Positions 11,007 to 24,960 are shown, counted from the first letter of the stretch. The stretch: 64,000 nt of DNA from Adenanthera pavonina (GCA_026686845.1 JAIVEN010000024.1:5505501-5569500); one strand, 5' to 3'. The notes: a model not told the origin generated them from the sequence alone. Made by a program: numbers and translations.

Positions 11007-13258
11007 TGATAATTATGATTTTTACCAGTTTTATTCCCCTTATTTAAGCATTTTTAATATTCAATTTTGGCTAATTTTGTGTGATTTAGATGATATTTAG
11101 GTAATTAGCTTTAATTTGTAATAAATAAGAATTTTAGGATAATTTTTGGAAATTAAGCTTTAATTTTGATTATTTTTATCTTCTAAATTATTCCAATAAC
11201 TTAATTCTTCCATTTTATTTTATTTAATAATTCTAAATATGATTATGGGTCATTTGTGGTTTAATTGTGATAACAAAATGATTAAGAATTAACCCAGTTT
11301 TATCATTATGAGTCATAATTTTCCTCCAAATGAAGCTTAAACTTTATCCCATAATTAATTTAATTTTTTGGATCAAAATTTAATCTGATAGATGTTACAT
11401 TTTATTTTATTAGGAACATAATCTATTTGATGTAACATTCTCTTGTAGGTCATGGTCCATGGAGATTAAAACTTTGAAGGGGTATTTTGATCATTAGAAT
11501 GGAAAAATTTTATGAAAATTTTATTTTCCCAACTTTCTTATTTTTCCTCATTGTTATTTGTCCATTTGTATTTGTCTTTATTTTTATTATTTCACCTCAC
11601 TTTTCTTGCACCATTTTTTGGAAGCCAAACATGCCATTAGCCTTTTTTTTTCCTTTCTTATCTTTCGAACCCTCACACTATCACATAAAAGAAGCCGCCA
11701 CCTTCACTTTCTTATTTTCTTCTCTCACCTTTCTCTCTTGTTCTGAATCTTTCTCCATTTTCATCTCAATCTCCATCCACATTTCACCTACTGTCCATGG
11801 TACCCACTCCATTTTCAGACCTTCTTTTACCTTCCCTACTTTCCTTTTGTTCATTTCACACCATCCTCTACCTAGCTTGCTCTTGATTGTGGATGAATTC
11901 AAGGGATCTCAAGGTTCTGGCTGTGGTTTGCTCTTTCCTTCATCTATCATCATCATCAAGCAATGAAAGCGCATTTTATTGTCTTCATCTTCATGGCCGA
12001 AGCTCTTATAGATTTGTTTCGTGTTAATTTCATTCATATGCAAGTTTAGTTCTCTTTGGTGGTTCATTCATGGAGTAAGGCAAGGAGTTTGGGTTTTTGA
12101 GCTTGGCTAGAGCACAAATGAAGGAATGAGAAGTTTTCTCTTTTATTATCTTGATTTTTCTAAATTTTATTTGATTTTAGCTTAGGCTTTCTAAGTTAGG
12201 GTTGATAAAAATTTATAAATATCTTGATGATTGGAGATTAGATTTGAGTTTGGGAATATATTATATACATTATTATAGTTATTTAATGTTGATTTGAGTT
12301 GGATTTATGTTTGTTTCAGATATGGAATTGTGTATTTTGCCCCAATTTGGTGTTATCTTGATTAATTCATTGGTTTATGATGCAATCTAGATAATATTAT
12401 GTTTAGTGCTGCATAATTAGGGAGTTAATTATTTAATTTGGCTTATTAAATAACTTTACCTAATTTTCTAGATTTAATATAAACTCAATTAATATTGGGA
12501 TTAAGCTTAATCAATTGAGTTAGAGTAATTCTAGGTAATTAATTAACAACTAGAGGTACCTGTGATTAATTAATTATTTAGATTATACTTAAGGTGATTA
12601 AGTGTTCAATCTAATCAGTTTGCTTAATTATGAGCTTACCCATTCCTGTTTTAATTAGACTTAAGCTAGGATAGGCTTGAATTACTTGCCAAGCCCATGA
12701 ATGATCCACATTTTCCATAACTAAACACTTGTTTTCTTTTAATCCTTCTTTAGTGTTTAGTTTGTTTTAACTAATTGTTTATTTTGATTTAGTTCAATTT
12801 TGAATTGAAAAACAAATCCCCCCAAATCTTAGTTGTAGTTGGCATTTGCATATTAATTAATTTACATTGCATATCATAAAAAAAAATAGTTGCATTAGCA
12901 TTTTTTTATTAATAATTAGTTTGCATTTTTAGTTACATTTCATTAGTAGTTTTAGGTCTTTACATTTAGTTTAGTTTAGTTTGTACTTCATTTCATTTAG
13001 GACTAATTTAGATTTGCATTTTAGTTGCATTACAATTTAATTAATTACATTTTAATTTAGTTAATTTCATCTATTTTTTATTTTTATTTTTGCATTTTTA
13101 TCCCATTTAGGTGCATTGTTTTTTATTTTAACTTAGGAATTGGTATTCTTGCTTGCATATTAACTGTTGCCTCTCTTAAAATATGACTTAGATTGCCCCT
13201 ATACTATAAATCCTTAGCACCTACTATTAAATTGTACATCCCTCGATATGGTTCACCA
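11007..13258. mobile_element. Solo LTR of a different family, third nesting level
   Basis: A 2.25-kb TG...CA segment (TGATAATTATGATTTTTACC at the left, GATATGGTTCACCA at the right) interrupts the reversed LTR, whose sequence resumes on the far side. Flanks are CAATA (11002-11006) and CAATC (13259-13263), a 4/5 match. The interior has TTTAGTTTAGTTTAG and GCATTTTTAGTTGCA-type runs unlike the other LTRs, and I found no protein motif. The open frame at 11487-11966 is Phe/Ser-rich low-complexity sequence and is not called as a gene. Orientation uncertain. Confidence 0.6.
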
Positions 13259-15835
13259 CAATCATATATGCATAGACATTTTTTAGAAAATTTGGTAGAG
13301 TTTTTCCCTGTATTTTGGATATCTTGGGATCTCAAAACCCCTCAAACAACCCAGCCAATCACATCAAAACATCACCAAACAACATTGCAATCAATAGACA
13401 ACTCATTAAATCATTGCAAGTTATATAACAATATTAAGCAAGACAAGGCAAGTTAACTACCTTGTGGATTTCCAATACTTTCCAAACTTTATAGACCCTT
13501 TCTTTGATCTTCCAACACTCCCTTGAATCCAATTGCATCATAAAACAATGTCATAAGCTACTAATTTCATGACCTCAAAGGTGAAGTGCTCTCTTGATTC
13601 CTAAAATTTCACTTTGCTTTCCTTTGGTTTTTCTTTGTACAACACACTTTTTCTTGCATAATTTTGACTTAAGGAATCCATTTTTGAGGTAAAAATCATA
13701 AAATTCCTCTTCTATATGAAACCCTAAATAGGCCAAAAATGAGGAGTAAATTGTAGAAAAATATTTACTTCTCAATACTTCAAACAACATATGATTTCAT
13801 ACTTCTTAAGACTTTTCTAAGGTTTTCTTAAGGTTCTATGATTGAGAGATCAACTTTCTCTCTCTAACATGCCATGGCCAAAAATTCCATGGAAGAAAAG
13901 GGAGAACTACATGAATGCTTCTTAAAATACCAAGGAACACAAACTATTAGTCATGAAAGTTTACCTTGGTCTTCTTGCCTTCTACTATGTCTTCTTGCTC
14001 TTCCTTTTCACTTGAGATTTTCATGCACTCTCTCTCTCTCTCACTATGGCTGCTGCTTCAAATGTGAATGAAGGAAGGAGAGGGAAGCAATTCACCCATC
14101 ACTTGGAGGAAAGATATGCAATAAATGAATAGTATACTTAAGTTAGTTAACTATGTTTAGTTATTTTAATAAAGCTTTTTGAGAAAATTCCTTCCTTGTC
14201 CCATTCAACATTTGTCACGCCATTTTGGGGACAATTTTGTCCAAAAATTGCTTCATAATTTTTAGTGGATCAAAATAATATTTACTGATTAATTTTACTC
14301 GTACAAATTAATTATTTTTGTCATAATTGTCATTAAATTGGTACAAGATTATCCAAAAGTTAATTTTGGACTAAAATCATTTTCTTGTCCCAAAATATAT
14401 TTGAGTAGGGTCTATTCACAATCCTTGACCCTGCACTATTTTTCTTCAGTTAGATTTTAACTTTAGAACTTAACACCTAATATAAAATCATATTGTCCTA
14501 ACTAATTTCTAAACAACATTTCATTAGACTTAGCTTGTCAAGAGCTACATTTTGACTATAATTTTTCATATTTATAAAAATGCCTTTGATTGGGGTAAAT
14601 TTATAATTTTTAAGTCTTTCGAACACTTTTTCGTAATTTTTCCCAGGGACTTAATTGCAACAATTCTTTATTTTCAAGGACTAACTTTCTTGGGGCTAAA
14701 TGTAATTTTCACATTTTATTTTGCAGCAGGGCTATTTTGCTTTTAAACCAAGTCAAAAATATAACTACTAATTCTTCTGGGTATTTTATCATAATTTCCT
14801 CCAAATATAATTTTTTAATAGTTCTTTTTGTCTATTTATGCTTCTATCCATGCTATACTTTCAAATTGACCTATTTTTCAACCTCAACCTCCTAGTTGCA
14901 CAATACTTATGTTGTTGCACTTTGCTCGACACGAGCTTCGATTGAACAAATATATTGTATATTTTTTGGCTCAATTCTGGAATTAATTCCTGCTAAGGAC
15001 CTTATAAAAAATTAATTTCAATTAAGGACCAATCATAATTCCTTCTAACAACCTTATGGGAAATTAATTCCAATGAAAGATTGAGCATAGATAATTACCG
15101 TCTCACTTCCTTTTTTATCTTTTCATGCATCCTATGCCACATTCACATATCTCTATACATACAATGTCAGTCTTTATGAAATTTGTGATATTACAGTAAA
15201 GCAAAGGAAAATTATTGAGGTAGCAATTTTCATTTCTTATTTGCATATTGTTTTGAATGATTTTATGATGATATATGAATTGTCATATTGTTGTTTTGTT
15301 GTTGTGATTGGAATTGGTTGTTTCTTATGTGAGGGCAATGCTTGGAATGTCCATTTTCTAAGAGAAAACTTTACCAAAATTTTTACTTGACAATATGGTA
15401 TTTTATGCTATTAAATGTTTTATGATGGTATGAATGATGTTTTAAGCTTCCAGGATGATATGAATGCTTGAAATGTATTTACTACTAAGATTTTTAATTC
15501 TCACCCTCCCAAACTACTAAACATGCTAGGGTCAAGCCATGTAACGGATCAAGGAAAATCCAAGAAGAATGAAGAAGATGATGCATGATTTGATTGAGAA
15601 AGTTATGATATTATATTTTGAAATTTTGTATGAAATTATGTATAAAGTTTTAATCTATAATTCTTTGTGGATATGTTCCTTTGAACCTTATATGAGGTTT
15701 AGAATGGATTATGAACATATTTTGATGATGTAATAGGATTATCAATGTATTTCGCTTGAATGTTGCACAAATTGTCCATTATGACATGCTATGGATGGAA
15801 AAGGGTAAATCTGTCAAGAACGGGGCATAATGATT

Positions 15836-16415
15836 GAGTGGTTTACAAGTCAAGTCTTGAAAGTGGACACAATGAGCTTTCTAGGAAGCCAATGATAATT
15901 GAAATTGGTTAAATATGGAATTAATTATGAATTTTCAAAGTTAAAGTAAAAACTCTAGACAGTTCTAAAAGTGCCAAATAAACAGTAAAATTAACGAAAA
16001 AATATAGTACAAATTGAAATGATGAAAGTCCTGTTTCTTATTTTTCTCATGTAGAGCATGTTTTGTTTTAGAGATTTGAATTACCTTTATATGATTTTTT
16101 TAGAATTAGTTATGATTTTTCAAATTGAGTGGTTTACAAGTCTTGAAAGTGGACACAATGAGCTTTCTAGGAAGCCAATGATAATTGAAATTGGTTAAAT
16201 ATGGAATTAATTAGGAATTTTTAAAGTTAAGGTAAAAAATCTAGACAATTCTAAAAGTGCCAAATAAATAGTAAAATTAACAAAAAATACAGTACAAATT
16301 GGAATGATGAAAGTCCTATTTCTTATTTTTTTTTCATGTAAAGCATGTTTCAGCCTATTTTTAGAGAATTGAATCACCTTTATATGATTTTTTTAAAATT
16401 AGCTATGATTTTGTA
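15836..16415 (+). repeat. ~290-bp direct tandem duplication inside the 5' LTR
   Basis: GAGTGGTTTACAAGTC...TTGAAAGTGGACACAATGAG occurs at about 15836 and again at about 16125, followed by the same ~270 bp, including the TAAAATTAACAAAAA and CCTTTATATGATTTTTTTA stretches, with only scattered differences. Other LTR copies in the window carry this segment once. Confidence 0.85.
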
Positions 16416-16579
16416 AAGTTCAGCAGGAAAACTTGGATAACCAAATGAACAGTAACTCAAAAATTAAAATTTTCTGTTTTGGTCCTTCAAATGATTCAAG
16501 CCTTTAAACCAATGCAAATGGACCATGAATGGAGTATAATACAAGAGAAAAGAGTAGTAAAGGTAAGGTGTAACATTTT

Positions 16580-16591
16580 TGGTATCAAAGC
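16580..16591 (+). promoter_or_regulatory. Primer binding site (tRNA-iMet type)
   Basis: TGGTATCAAAGC lies 5 nt after the LTR end. The 12-mer complementary to the 3' end of plant initiator tRNA-Met is TGGTATCAGAGC, so there is one mismatch. It marks the LTR/internal border and the plus orientation of the element. Confidence 0.85.
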
Positions 16592-16719
16592 AAAGATTCG
16601 GGTAAAAGATTCAGGTAAAGATAGCTATGAATCTTTGAAAAAGGAATATGGTAATTAGTTATTTTTCCTTTTAGTGGATTAATTAACTAGGATGCTATTG
16701 TGTACTGAAGATATGTAAT

Positions 16720-17281
16720 ATGTCTTCCTCTAGCAATAGCCAAGGCTTTAACAATAATAGATGGTTAGACTTTGAGACCAAAGAGGAAAAATTGAAGGAA
16801 AGTGTTCGTTCTAATAAAGTCTTGAGAGAAAAAGTTAATGAGCCAAGTGATCATGTGGGACATCAGCAACCCGGACCTCATGTTATAGCAGCAACACCTC
16901 TTTAAGCTATCCCATCTTAAGTTGCTTCATTCTAGGAGCAGGGAATAGAAGTCAAGGAGGATGTAGATTATGAAGTTGATTTTGTTATGGACTCTGATAA
17001 CACGAGTTACGATGGTCCAATTGATGTTGAATACATTGTCTTTTGGATTGTGTGCAAATGTTTCAGGGAATGCTGGGCATATCTTGAAGGACCCAACCAG
17101 GTGCCAGTCTTTCTATATAAGGTTGTGGTAGTCCAACACTTTTTAGAAAATTAGGGATTTCATTACCTGAAGTTACTGTGGAATAATACGCTAATCAACA
17201 AAATCCTAAAGATTTCTTCTGGACTTCTATTAAGGCTAGATTGGAAGCTGTGTAGTTTATCAATATACAAGAATGTATAAC
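16720..17281 (+). pseudogene. gag remnant of the chromovirus
   Basis: A 61-codon open stretch begins ATG TCT TCC at 16720, 130 nt after the primer binding site, where gag is expected. It is followed by frame-broken sequence with recognisable gag-like phrases (AECWAYLEGPNQVPVF-like and DFFWTSIKARLEA-like readings near 17070-17250). No nucleocapsid zinc knuckle remains, because a reversed LTR cuts the frame at 17282. Assignment rests mainly on position. Confidence 0.6.
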
Positions 17282-18430
17282 TATAACACCTTACTTTAAG
17301 ACCTTATTTCCATGTAATATACCTTATATAAAGTCCACTTAAGTTACTTTAGAGCCTTGAATCACGTGACGGACTAAAAGAAAAAAAATTTAAAACCTAT
17401 AGTTGTTGTTCATTTGGTCACCCCATTTTCCTGACTAAACTTTGAAAAATCATAAATAAATTTGTAAACATCATATGAAAGTTATTCAAGTATTTCAAAA
17501 TAAGTTAAAACATTCTCTATATGATAAAAATATAATACAGGACTTTGATCATGCAAATTCATACACTATTTAGTATTAAATTTACTATTTATTTATAGCT
17601 TAAATTTCTGTCCAGTTTCTAAGTTGTAAATTTGGAAATTTATTTCTCATTCTATTATGAGCCAACTCATGCATTCTTTATATCTTTGGAAAGCTCTACA
17701 TGTTTACTTTCTAAACATATTTATCTTGTACATTTATTTTATACGTACAAAATAGGACATCATCTTAAACCATTTGGGGTTAGAATATCCTTTACTAGAA
17801 CAATTTTAGGAAAACATGCGTATCTTTCTTTATATAACTCCAATTGCATTCAAAACAATGTCATATTATTCATGAGACATTACTCTTTCCATATATTCAA
17901 TTAGCTGAATTTTTGAAGCACTGTACCATTTTACACAGCCTTTCAAAATAATCAGCTCTTATAATAAAATTTACAATTTTCTAACACTGTCTAGTTTTGA
18001 CACTTAAAAATTCATAATCACTTATATACTTAACCATCTAAGGTGTTCTTTGACTCCCTGGAAAGATCTTTGTGTCTACTTTTTGGGCATATAAAAAACT
18101 TACACTTTATGCCTTGTTTTGGATAGATTAACTTTGTCTAACCTTATAGTATACTGAATGGACATTTTATGATCATATATTAGGTATTTGGCCTTATAAA
18201 ATTTCTATAATACCAAAACCCATTCAATATCCATTCCAACCAACTTAAGATGTCCAAAGGAGCATGAACATGTATATTTATAGAATTTACACTTCATACA
18301 TAAGTTTATACATATTCTCAAAATATAACATAATAACTTGTATTATCAAGTTATTCATCACTCTTTTCCTCCTTTCCTTTTGCCTTCCTTGGTTCTCTTG
18401 CATTGCTTGTGCTAACTTAGTTAAAATCTA
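17282..18430 (-). repeat. 3' LTR remnant of the minus-strand element
   Basis: TATAACACCTTACTTTAAGA at the left is the family's LTR terminus (normally TGTAACACC). The text continues in step with the reversed LTRs at 9803 and 51980 (AACTTTGAAAAATCATAAAT, CTCCAATTGCATTCAAA) and then changes near 18430 to non-LTR sequence. Confidence 0.7.
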
Positions 18431-20740
18431 GCCCTTAGGCTCTCATCATTCTTGCTCATTTGGGCATCACCCCAAGAGTTATCTCTCCTCTGGCTCGCTT
18501 CGGTGACTTTCATCATATGGAGGATTTCATCTTTCTTGGCTCAAATGGGCTTCTTCCCAAGAGCTTACTCAATTGGGCATCTACCCAAGAGCTACCTCCC
18601 TTTATTCTCACATTGGCAGTTGATGAAGGATTTCTTTCATTGTGAGATTTTCCGAGCAAGTACTTTTTTTATAGCTAGATTTTATACTAAGCTTAACAAT
18701 TAATCATCTCTAGGTTTCATAGTTCCCTAACTGCTTGTCACAAATCAATTACCTTGCGCTCACACGTTATACCTTAAGCATCATTCATACATTATGCTTT
18801 TAGATTCATACCTCATGTCTTAAACATCATCAACACATTACTAACTTTCCATTACATGGGCCTTGAATCTTTATTAAACTTTCTCTTTTAAATCATACAT
18901 CACTTCTTTTGTTTAATCCTTAACATTATTCTTCAAGTTTTTCCTAGCTTAAGCAGCTGATATATCATCTATCTTACTCTTAACACATTTAGGGGTAGGT
19001 ATAATTAACATCTTCTCCTTACAGTCTAAGAGGAGGTTATTTACACAAGCCCATTGTGCTTACTATGGTTCTTTAATACTTATTTAAACTGGTATTGGAA
19101 ATTATGGCCTTGCTGCTAATGAAATCATTTACATGTAAATCACATAATAATAACCTCCAGACTTGATCTCTTAGCTCCGTCATAAAAGAATAGCTTGCAC
19201 TTACATCACATTTTTACTAAAATCAGGTGATTTAAGGCTTCAAATCAGGATAGTACAAAGACTCTCCCTTATGCTTAGGGTTTGGTGTTAGCCATTTCCA
19301 TAGTACTGTCACAAGTTTAATATTTCTGCTTTCCATACTTGGAGCACCATTTTATCTTACTAAACATGGCCTTCTGCCATGAGCTTTTCTGTATTTAAAT
19401 AGAGTTGGGTAGCTTGATCTACCTCCTCTGCTCTTTTGCTTTGCTTCATAAATTCCACTTTATTCCAAGGCTTCTTATCCTTATTCTTACTTACTTTTCC
19501 TTTCTCTGAAATTTTCTTACTAATAGTAGTTGGAGATGCTGGAAAAACATTCACGTGATTTAAACTATTTCCAATGATCCTACTTACTTTGATCAATGAA
19601 TTAAAAGTCTAAATTTGTATTAGGCATCTTCTCTTTAACCGCTTACTTTAAGCCTCTTTTTCTAGCTTTTCAACCTTTTCTCATTCATCATCGTACTATT
19701 AGGGTACATTGAATTTCTAGACCATTGATTATGCCTTACTATACTTTCATTCACTAGCTCATTCTTATTAGAACGGATTCTTATAAATTTTGCTTCCTTT
19801 AATCGACCTATTATTCAACTTATATATTGCCATTAAAGTCTTTCATTTCCGATGTGTTGCCCATTGTCTTAGAAATCTTTTCAGGCCCACAGTCCACCCC
19901 CTAACATTTTGCCCAAATTCACCATCAAGAATGACGGTTGATACATTCTAAATTACATAACCATATGTCGGTGATTGATAAATTCAACCAGTTGCTTGAT
20001 AGCTTATTCCATAGGAGCTTACTAATCTACTTGACACTGTTGTAGTATAGACGGAGCGTTGCAGGCTTTAGCTTCCACCTGTTGTTTATGAGCAATAATT
20101 CTCTTTTGTAGTTGTTCTTCACAATCCTCTACTACTAATCTAGGCCATAAGAATCATTTAGAGGGAATCTCGATTGGGGAAACCTTTATTTATTGTCATT
20201 GAGGTCATTTGAGAAGTCCATGTTCGTGCTACCTGTCTTTATTGAACACCCCTTTGCATCTGAACCATTCATATCTTGCATTTAATAATTGTGCTTAACA
20301 AGTTCCATTGACTACTTCTTTCATCCCTATCCTTTGACCCCTGGTCTTTCTACTTCACTACTTTAATACCTTGGTGCATAACTACTTGGTTCTCAACTAT
20401 GGCTATGCATCACGTCTACATATACCTTTCATCCTTTCTAGATTTACCTTATCATCATACTGAACTTATGGGATTTACATTCTAGTATCAAACTTACTAC
20501 TATTGTCTTCTAATATCCCCATGAAATTCTTTTCCAGTTAATCCTCTGAGACTTTCATAGCTCATAATTCTATATAGCATCAACTACTAGCTCAACCCAT
20601 TTACTTCCAGGGAGCTAATAATCATAATGCTCTTCAAAACATTCTTTTGCTTCTATCATAGTACTAAGGAGATTTAGAAATTAAACTTGTCTTCTAGATC
20701 TATCCTGGCATTTCTTAAACATGCATGATTTCATGATTAA
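18430..20740 (-). pseudogene. gag-like remnant of the minus-strand element
   Basis: Non-LTR sequence between LTR pieces of one element. A 78-codon open stretch (19596-19360) is rich in Lys and Glu, and just downstream the minus strand reads Cys-Ser-Lys-Tyr-Gly-Lys-x-x-Tyr-x-x-Cys, with a stop before the last Cys. That resembles a decayed CCHC nucleocapsid knuckle with Cys and His changed to Tyr. At 18468-18600 a TGGGCTTCTTCCCAAGAGCT-like unit is repeated three times. Identification as gag is an inference from position plus this motif. Confidence 0.4.
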
Positions 20741-23032
20741 GGTTCAAAATAAAGTGATTTGAAAGCAAATGAGTCCTTAATTTCGCATAGGCTAAGCTTA
20801 GGTTGTAAAATTTTGCTGAATTTTTGAAAATTCATAACTAATTCTACAAAAATCGTATTGAAGTGATTCCAAGTTCTATTAAAATCTTATGATGTCTATT
20901 TTAAAGTAAAAATGTTGATTCACATTTTTAATGCTACAGTAAATTTCGAATTTTATAGATTCTATCCTGTTAATAATGAAGCATAAACAAACAATAGGGA
21001 AAATCTCAACACCAAAGTATAGGGACATAATATTTCATTATCAAAATGTTGTAATTTACATTATATAATGTAATATATCATCTAATCCTATGTAATATAA
21101 TACAAAACGTAATATGATTCTAAAATGACTTAGATAGCATTTCCTCATCAATTTGTCATTTCATTTCCTTGGGCAGAATTGGGGCCTAAAAATGTTAGAT
21201 ATTTGGGTGAGATTTGGACAAAATCTCAGTAATATGACAATTCATTTTCCCACACTTGATTTAAGCAGCATAACAGTACAACCATAATTACTAAGAATCG
21301 AACTTAAAATCATGTTCTATATGATCATGCATGTTCAAACAACCTTCATGACATTCAAAGCATTATTGTAGCAAAACCTCAACTTTGATCCAATATTTCA
21401 TCATGGAAAATCCCAAAAACATGTTTCTACTAGCATAATGACTACTTTTAATAAATCAAATAGCTGAACTAAAATATAAATGGAAGAAAAGGAAAAGCAT
21501 ATTACCTAGAAATATTTTTTAGAACTTCAGAACCTCAGATCATACCTTCTTTCCTAGAGCTTCTCACTCTAACCTCTCTCTACCTTGAATGAAATTTGAT
21601 GGTTAAATGGGGGAGGGAGGAGCCTTTATTTATAGGTGAGTTGAAGACATAATGGCCCTTGGATTAGATCTTGATCCAATGGCTCTTAATTTTTCCATAT
21701 TAATTTATTTAATTCATCATGTGAGGAATCAATGAGGCTACCACCTTGCCCTATTTTAGAAGTTTTTAGTTGATATTTCTAACTTAAAAATATATTTTGT
21801 TTGGTTCTATCATGTGTCTTCTTCAAATGGTGCCATGTGTGTGTTGGAGTTCAATTTGATTTTTGCTTCTTTTTCCTCTTAATTTATGTCACTTTCTTGT
21901 CTAATCAGCCCAAGGAATATACTTTTATGCAATATGGGCTTTACATATCTCATTCTGGGCCTTAGTTCAATGTATATGGGTTTTTGAGCTCCTTCTACCG
22001 ATTTCGGGTTCAATTATTCCTTATTCTGGGTTTTAGAATCTAAAATTAATTCAGAAATGTAATTATATATTTTGGGACTTAGAACATTGTTTTGGAATTT
22101 CAATATATCCTGATTAGTGACTAATTTCCTTATACAGAGTTAATTAGATCATAATGTCAGTTTCTAAGTTCATTTGTATATTATTATCGAAACTAGAGTC
22201 ATATCAGTTATCTATTGCTAAAAATATTCTGGTTGTCTAAAATGAATCTAGACATGTTACTGAGTCATATTCAATCTCTGATGAACTTAGACTTGATATT
22301 AAGCTTTATACATTTTCTAATTCACCGATTAATCCAATTATTCATAGACTGATCCTATGGCTATTTAAACTTCGTAGAAAAATTCAGTGTCTTATTCTGA
22401 GTCATAATATATCTGGGTTTTCTAATACAGACTTATTTTCTATTTTTTAGAAATTTCTAAATTATAGAACTTCGATTCTCTTTTCTGTCTAATATATGCA
22501 TTTTTTGGTTCTGCTTATTAAAGGATAATTTCTAAAGATTATTTTTCTGACTCTATTCCTACAACTGGTACTGTCAAATACTGAGCAGATAATTTGCTTG
22601 GAAAAATGACATCTATGTTTCATTATTTTGTCTTTTAGTGCCTACTACATCAATTTTTACTTTGACCCCATGATTTAACTTTCTTTGCAATTTGGTCCTT
22701 AAGTACTACTACTACCATGTTTCCCAAGGTATAGAATCTCAACCTATAGCTTCACAGGATTTCTGATGTCATACAGTATACATTCACAGTTGACTACTAC
22801 GTCAAATTTTATCTAGATTTGTATATAACGGCATATGAAATTTTAAATGTTCATAGTTTCTAAATAGCATATCCAACTTATTTAGTTCTTGCTAAAGGTT
22901 CCATATGGTTTCTAATGTCATATAATGCATATTCATAGTTCAACCAAAATCCAACTAGAAACATAGATACAAAGCATATGAAATTCAAGTTATGTTATGA
23001 GTTCTATAGTTAGTGAGAATTAGAATGTTATA
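20740..23032 (-). mobile_element. Related LTR nested in the gag-like region
   Basis: On the minus strand the right end reads TATAACATTCTAATTC at 23032, like an LTR start with TG changed to TA. The left part (about 20800-20950) matches family text (TTTTTGAAAATTCATAACTA and the following ~100 bp). The middle, with CCTTTATTTATAGGTGAG at about 21624, differs from the other LTRs, so it may be a sister family. The left end and target duplication were not resolved. Confidence 0.45.
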
Positions 23033-23039
23033 ATCATCA

Positions 23040-23842
23040 CACAGTCATCTTAGGTCCTACATTTTCCTTTGTAGGACTCTGATTAGGCTTAGGCCATTTT
23101 TCTTCACCTGGGTTATTACTCATTCATCTTCTCTAACTTACATTCTTTTAAATTATACATGAATTTTCCCCCATTAACTATTTTCTCATTACTTTTCTTC
23201 ATTATTATCATTTATTGCTTACTCGCCTTTCATTCATTATTTGAAACATTGTACCACTGAGATTACTTCATTACATATTTGGGGTATTTGTCTTTTTGCT
23301 TATCATCACCCACTATTATCTTTCTTAGCTACTTTCTGCTCATTAGCTTAGCATTCGAAGAAAGCCTTAGTTTAGCATTCATACTAGTTGCTGATCCATG
23401 AGGTTTCATCTCTTTCTAAATCATCCTAGGTCATCCTCTTTCAGAGAACTATCAGTACTGTAGGGCTCATCATTTCATTCTTTGTAGAGGTCTATTGCAA
23501 CCTCATTAGTGGTCTACTACTCAGAGATCTACTATGATCTCTGAGCCCTACTAGGATCTTTTGTGATCCTACGTTATCTCTTTACTGATAGGAGCTAACT
23601 GCGATCTAACTTTGAAAGGATTCATGACTTAAGGTAAATTAATTTGTAAAACAGACTCAACTAATCTAGCAACTAACTTTAGCTATCTTTAAGATTAATC
23701 TCTTATGCCACAAAAATATTTATAGGCCAGGTTTCTATAAGGAATAGAACTTTAACATTATAGGAGAAATACTTTAACTTTAAAATATATATTTTCCTGC
23801 AAAGATTAGCCTAAATCATTGCTCTGAGAGTCTAGAACTGCA
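23040..23842 (-). pseudogene. Leader/gag-start remnant next to the minus-strand PBS
   Basis: About 800 bp directly inside the primer binding site on the minus strand, where leader and gag 5' sequence belong. No open frame is left. A stretch near 23490-23590 repeats GATCT- and CTACT-type words (AGAGATCTACTATGATCTCT is nearly palindromic). Confidence 0.35.
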
Positions 23843-23854
23843 GCTCTAATACAA
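23843..23854 (-). promoter_or_regulatory. Primer binding site on the minus strand
   Basis: The minus strand reads TTGTATTAGAGC against the expected TGGTATCAGAGC, 10 of 12 matching, and lies 4 nt from the LTR end at 23859. It fixes the orientation of this element. Confidence 0.7.
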
Positions 23855-24960
23855 AAAATATAACACCTTAAACTTACATCCATTTTCCATGTATTAGACT
23901 CCAATTATGTCAATTATTGCATGATTAGAGACTTGATTACATCAAAATATCAAAACAGATTTTTCTTTATTTAAGGTATTATTCATTGTGCAATTTCCAT
24001 TTTACCCGATGAACTTTGAAAATTCATAACTAATTCTAGAGAAATCATCTCAAAGTGATTCAAGTCTCTAAAAATAGATAAAAATATTTTATACATGTAA
24101 AAAATATCAAACTGAGCATTTTATGGACCAATTAGTACAATTTATTTCTTAAATATTTACTATATATTTGGTCATTTTGAAACTTTCCAGGTTTTGGCCT
24201 TATTTTAGAAATTCATATCTCATGATATCCTAAGCCAAATCATTCATTCTTTATGTCATTTTTTTGTCTTGTGTGTCTACTTTCTAGAAATATTTTTTTT
24301 TTGTACATTTATTGTACTGGAATAAAACAGGGCATTAACTTAGACCAATAGGGGTCAGAGCTTAACTTGAACTTGAACAGTTTTAATAAAACTTACATAT
24401 ATTTTATTATATAGCTCCAATTACTGCCAAATCAGTGGTCTCTTAAACCTAAGATATAAAGCTTTCCATACATGTAAACTACTAAATTTTTAGAGCTCTA
24501 CATGATTTTATATTCCCTTTTGAAATTTCTAGTACCTATATTCAAGACTTCCAGTTTTCCAACCTTGCTTTGTACTGAACCCTAACTTTGAAAATTCACC
24601 ATTAATTGTACACTTATCCAATTTATATGATCTTTGGCTTCTTTTAAAACTTATTTTGTATACTTTCCCTACCAATTGCTTTGTTTTGAACTAAATACCT
24701 CCATTCTAACTACTACTGATCATCATTGACATAGTTTTGCCATAGCTCCCACAATTAAACTTCATAAACATAATATATCATCATTCAATGCTCCAAATCC
24801 ACACATATCATATATACGGTTCATAAATACATAACCATGCTAAGTTACAAACTCATAACATTATACATGATTTTATACAGATTCCCAGATCGATACATCA
24901 TTATTGGCTCTATTTGCTAAAAAATCATGCTCCTCTTTTATCCACTTAGCTTTGCCTTGA

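Larger units (their letters stand above)
9803..15195 (-). mobile_element. Solo gypsy LTR (minus) nested in the 5' LTR
   Basis: On the plus strand it reads TGTAACACCTTAC at the left and GTGATATTACA at the right, flanked by a perfect 5-bp duplication GTAAA. It is a reversed copy of the same LTR family. Donor AAG|GTAAAC (GT at 13964-13963) and acceptor ATGATAG|GTCC near 10881 are present on the minus strand. It is itself split by another LTR at 11007-13258; the remaining length is about 3.1 kb. Confidence 0.85.
8423..16575 (+). repeat. 5' LTR of the chromovirus, split by a nested LTR
   Basis: It starts TGTAACATCCCCATATTTTA and ends GGTAAGGTGTAACA at 16575, directly before the primer binding site. 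TATAAATA at 9148-9155 is a candidate promoter. A purine-rich stretch then ends in AAG|GTAAGT (donor GT 9308-9309), and an acceptor follows at 15528-15529 (ACTAAACATGCTAG|GG). The micro-ORF position after it is broken (ATG TAA at 15539). The LTR is interrupted at 9803-15195 by a reversed LTR flanked by GTAAA (9798-9802 and 15196-15200). Without the insert its length is about 2.75 kb, including an internal tandem duplication. Confidence 0.8.

Noticed and set aside
11487..11966. 159-codon open frame
   Set aside because: Phe/Ser-rich low-complexity translation inside an LTR-like segment; the opposite strand is also open, and no domain is visible.
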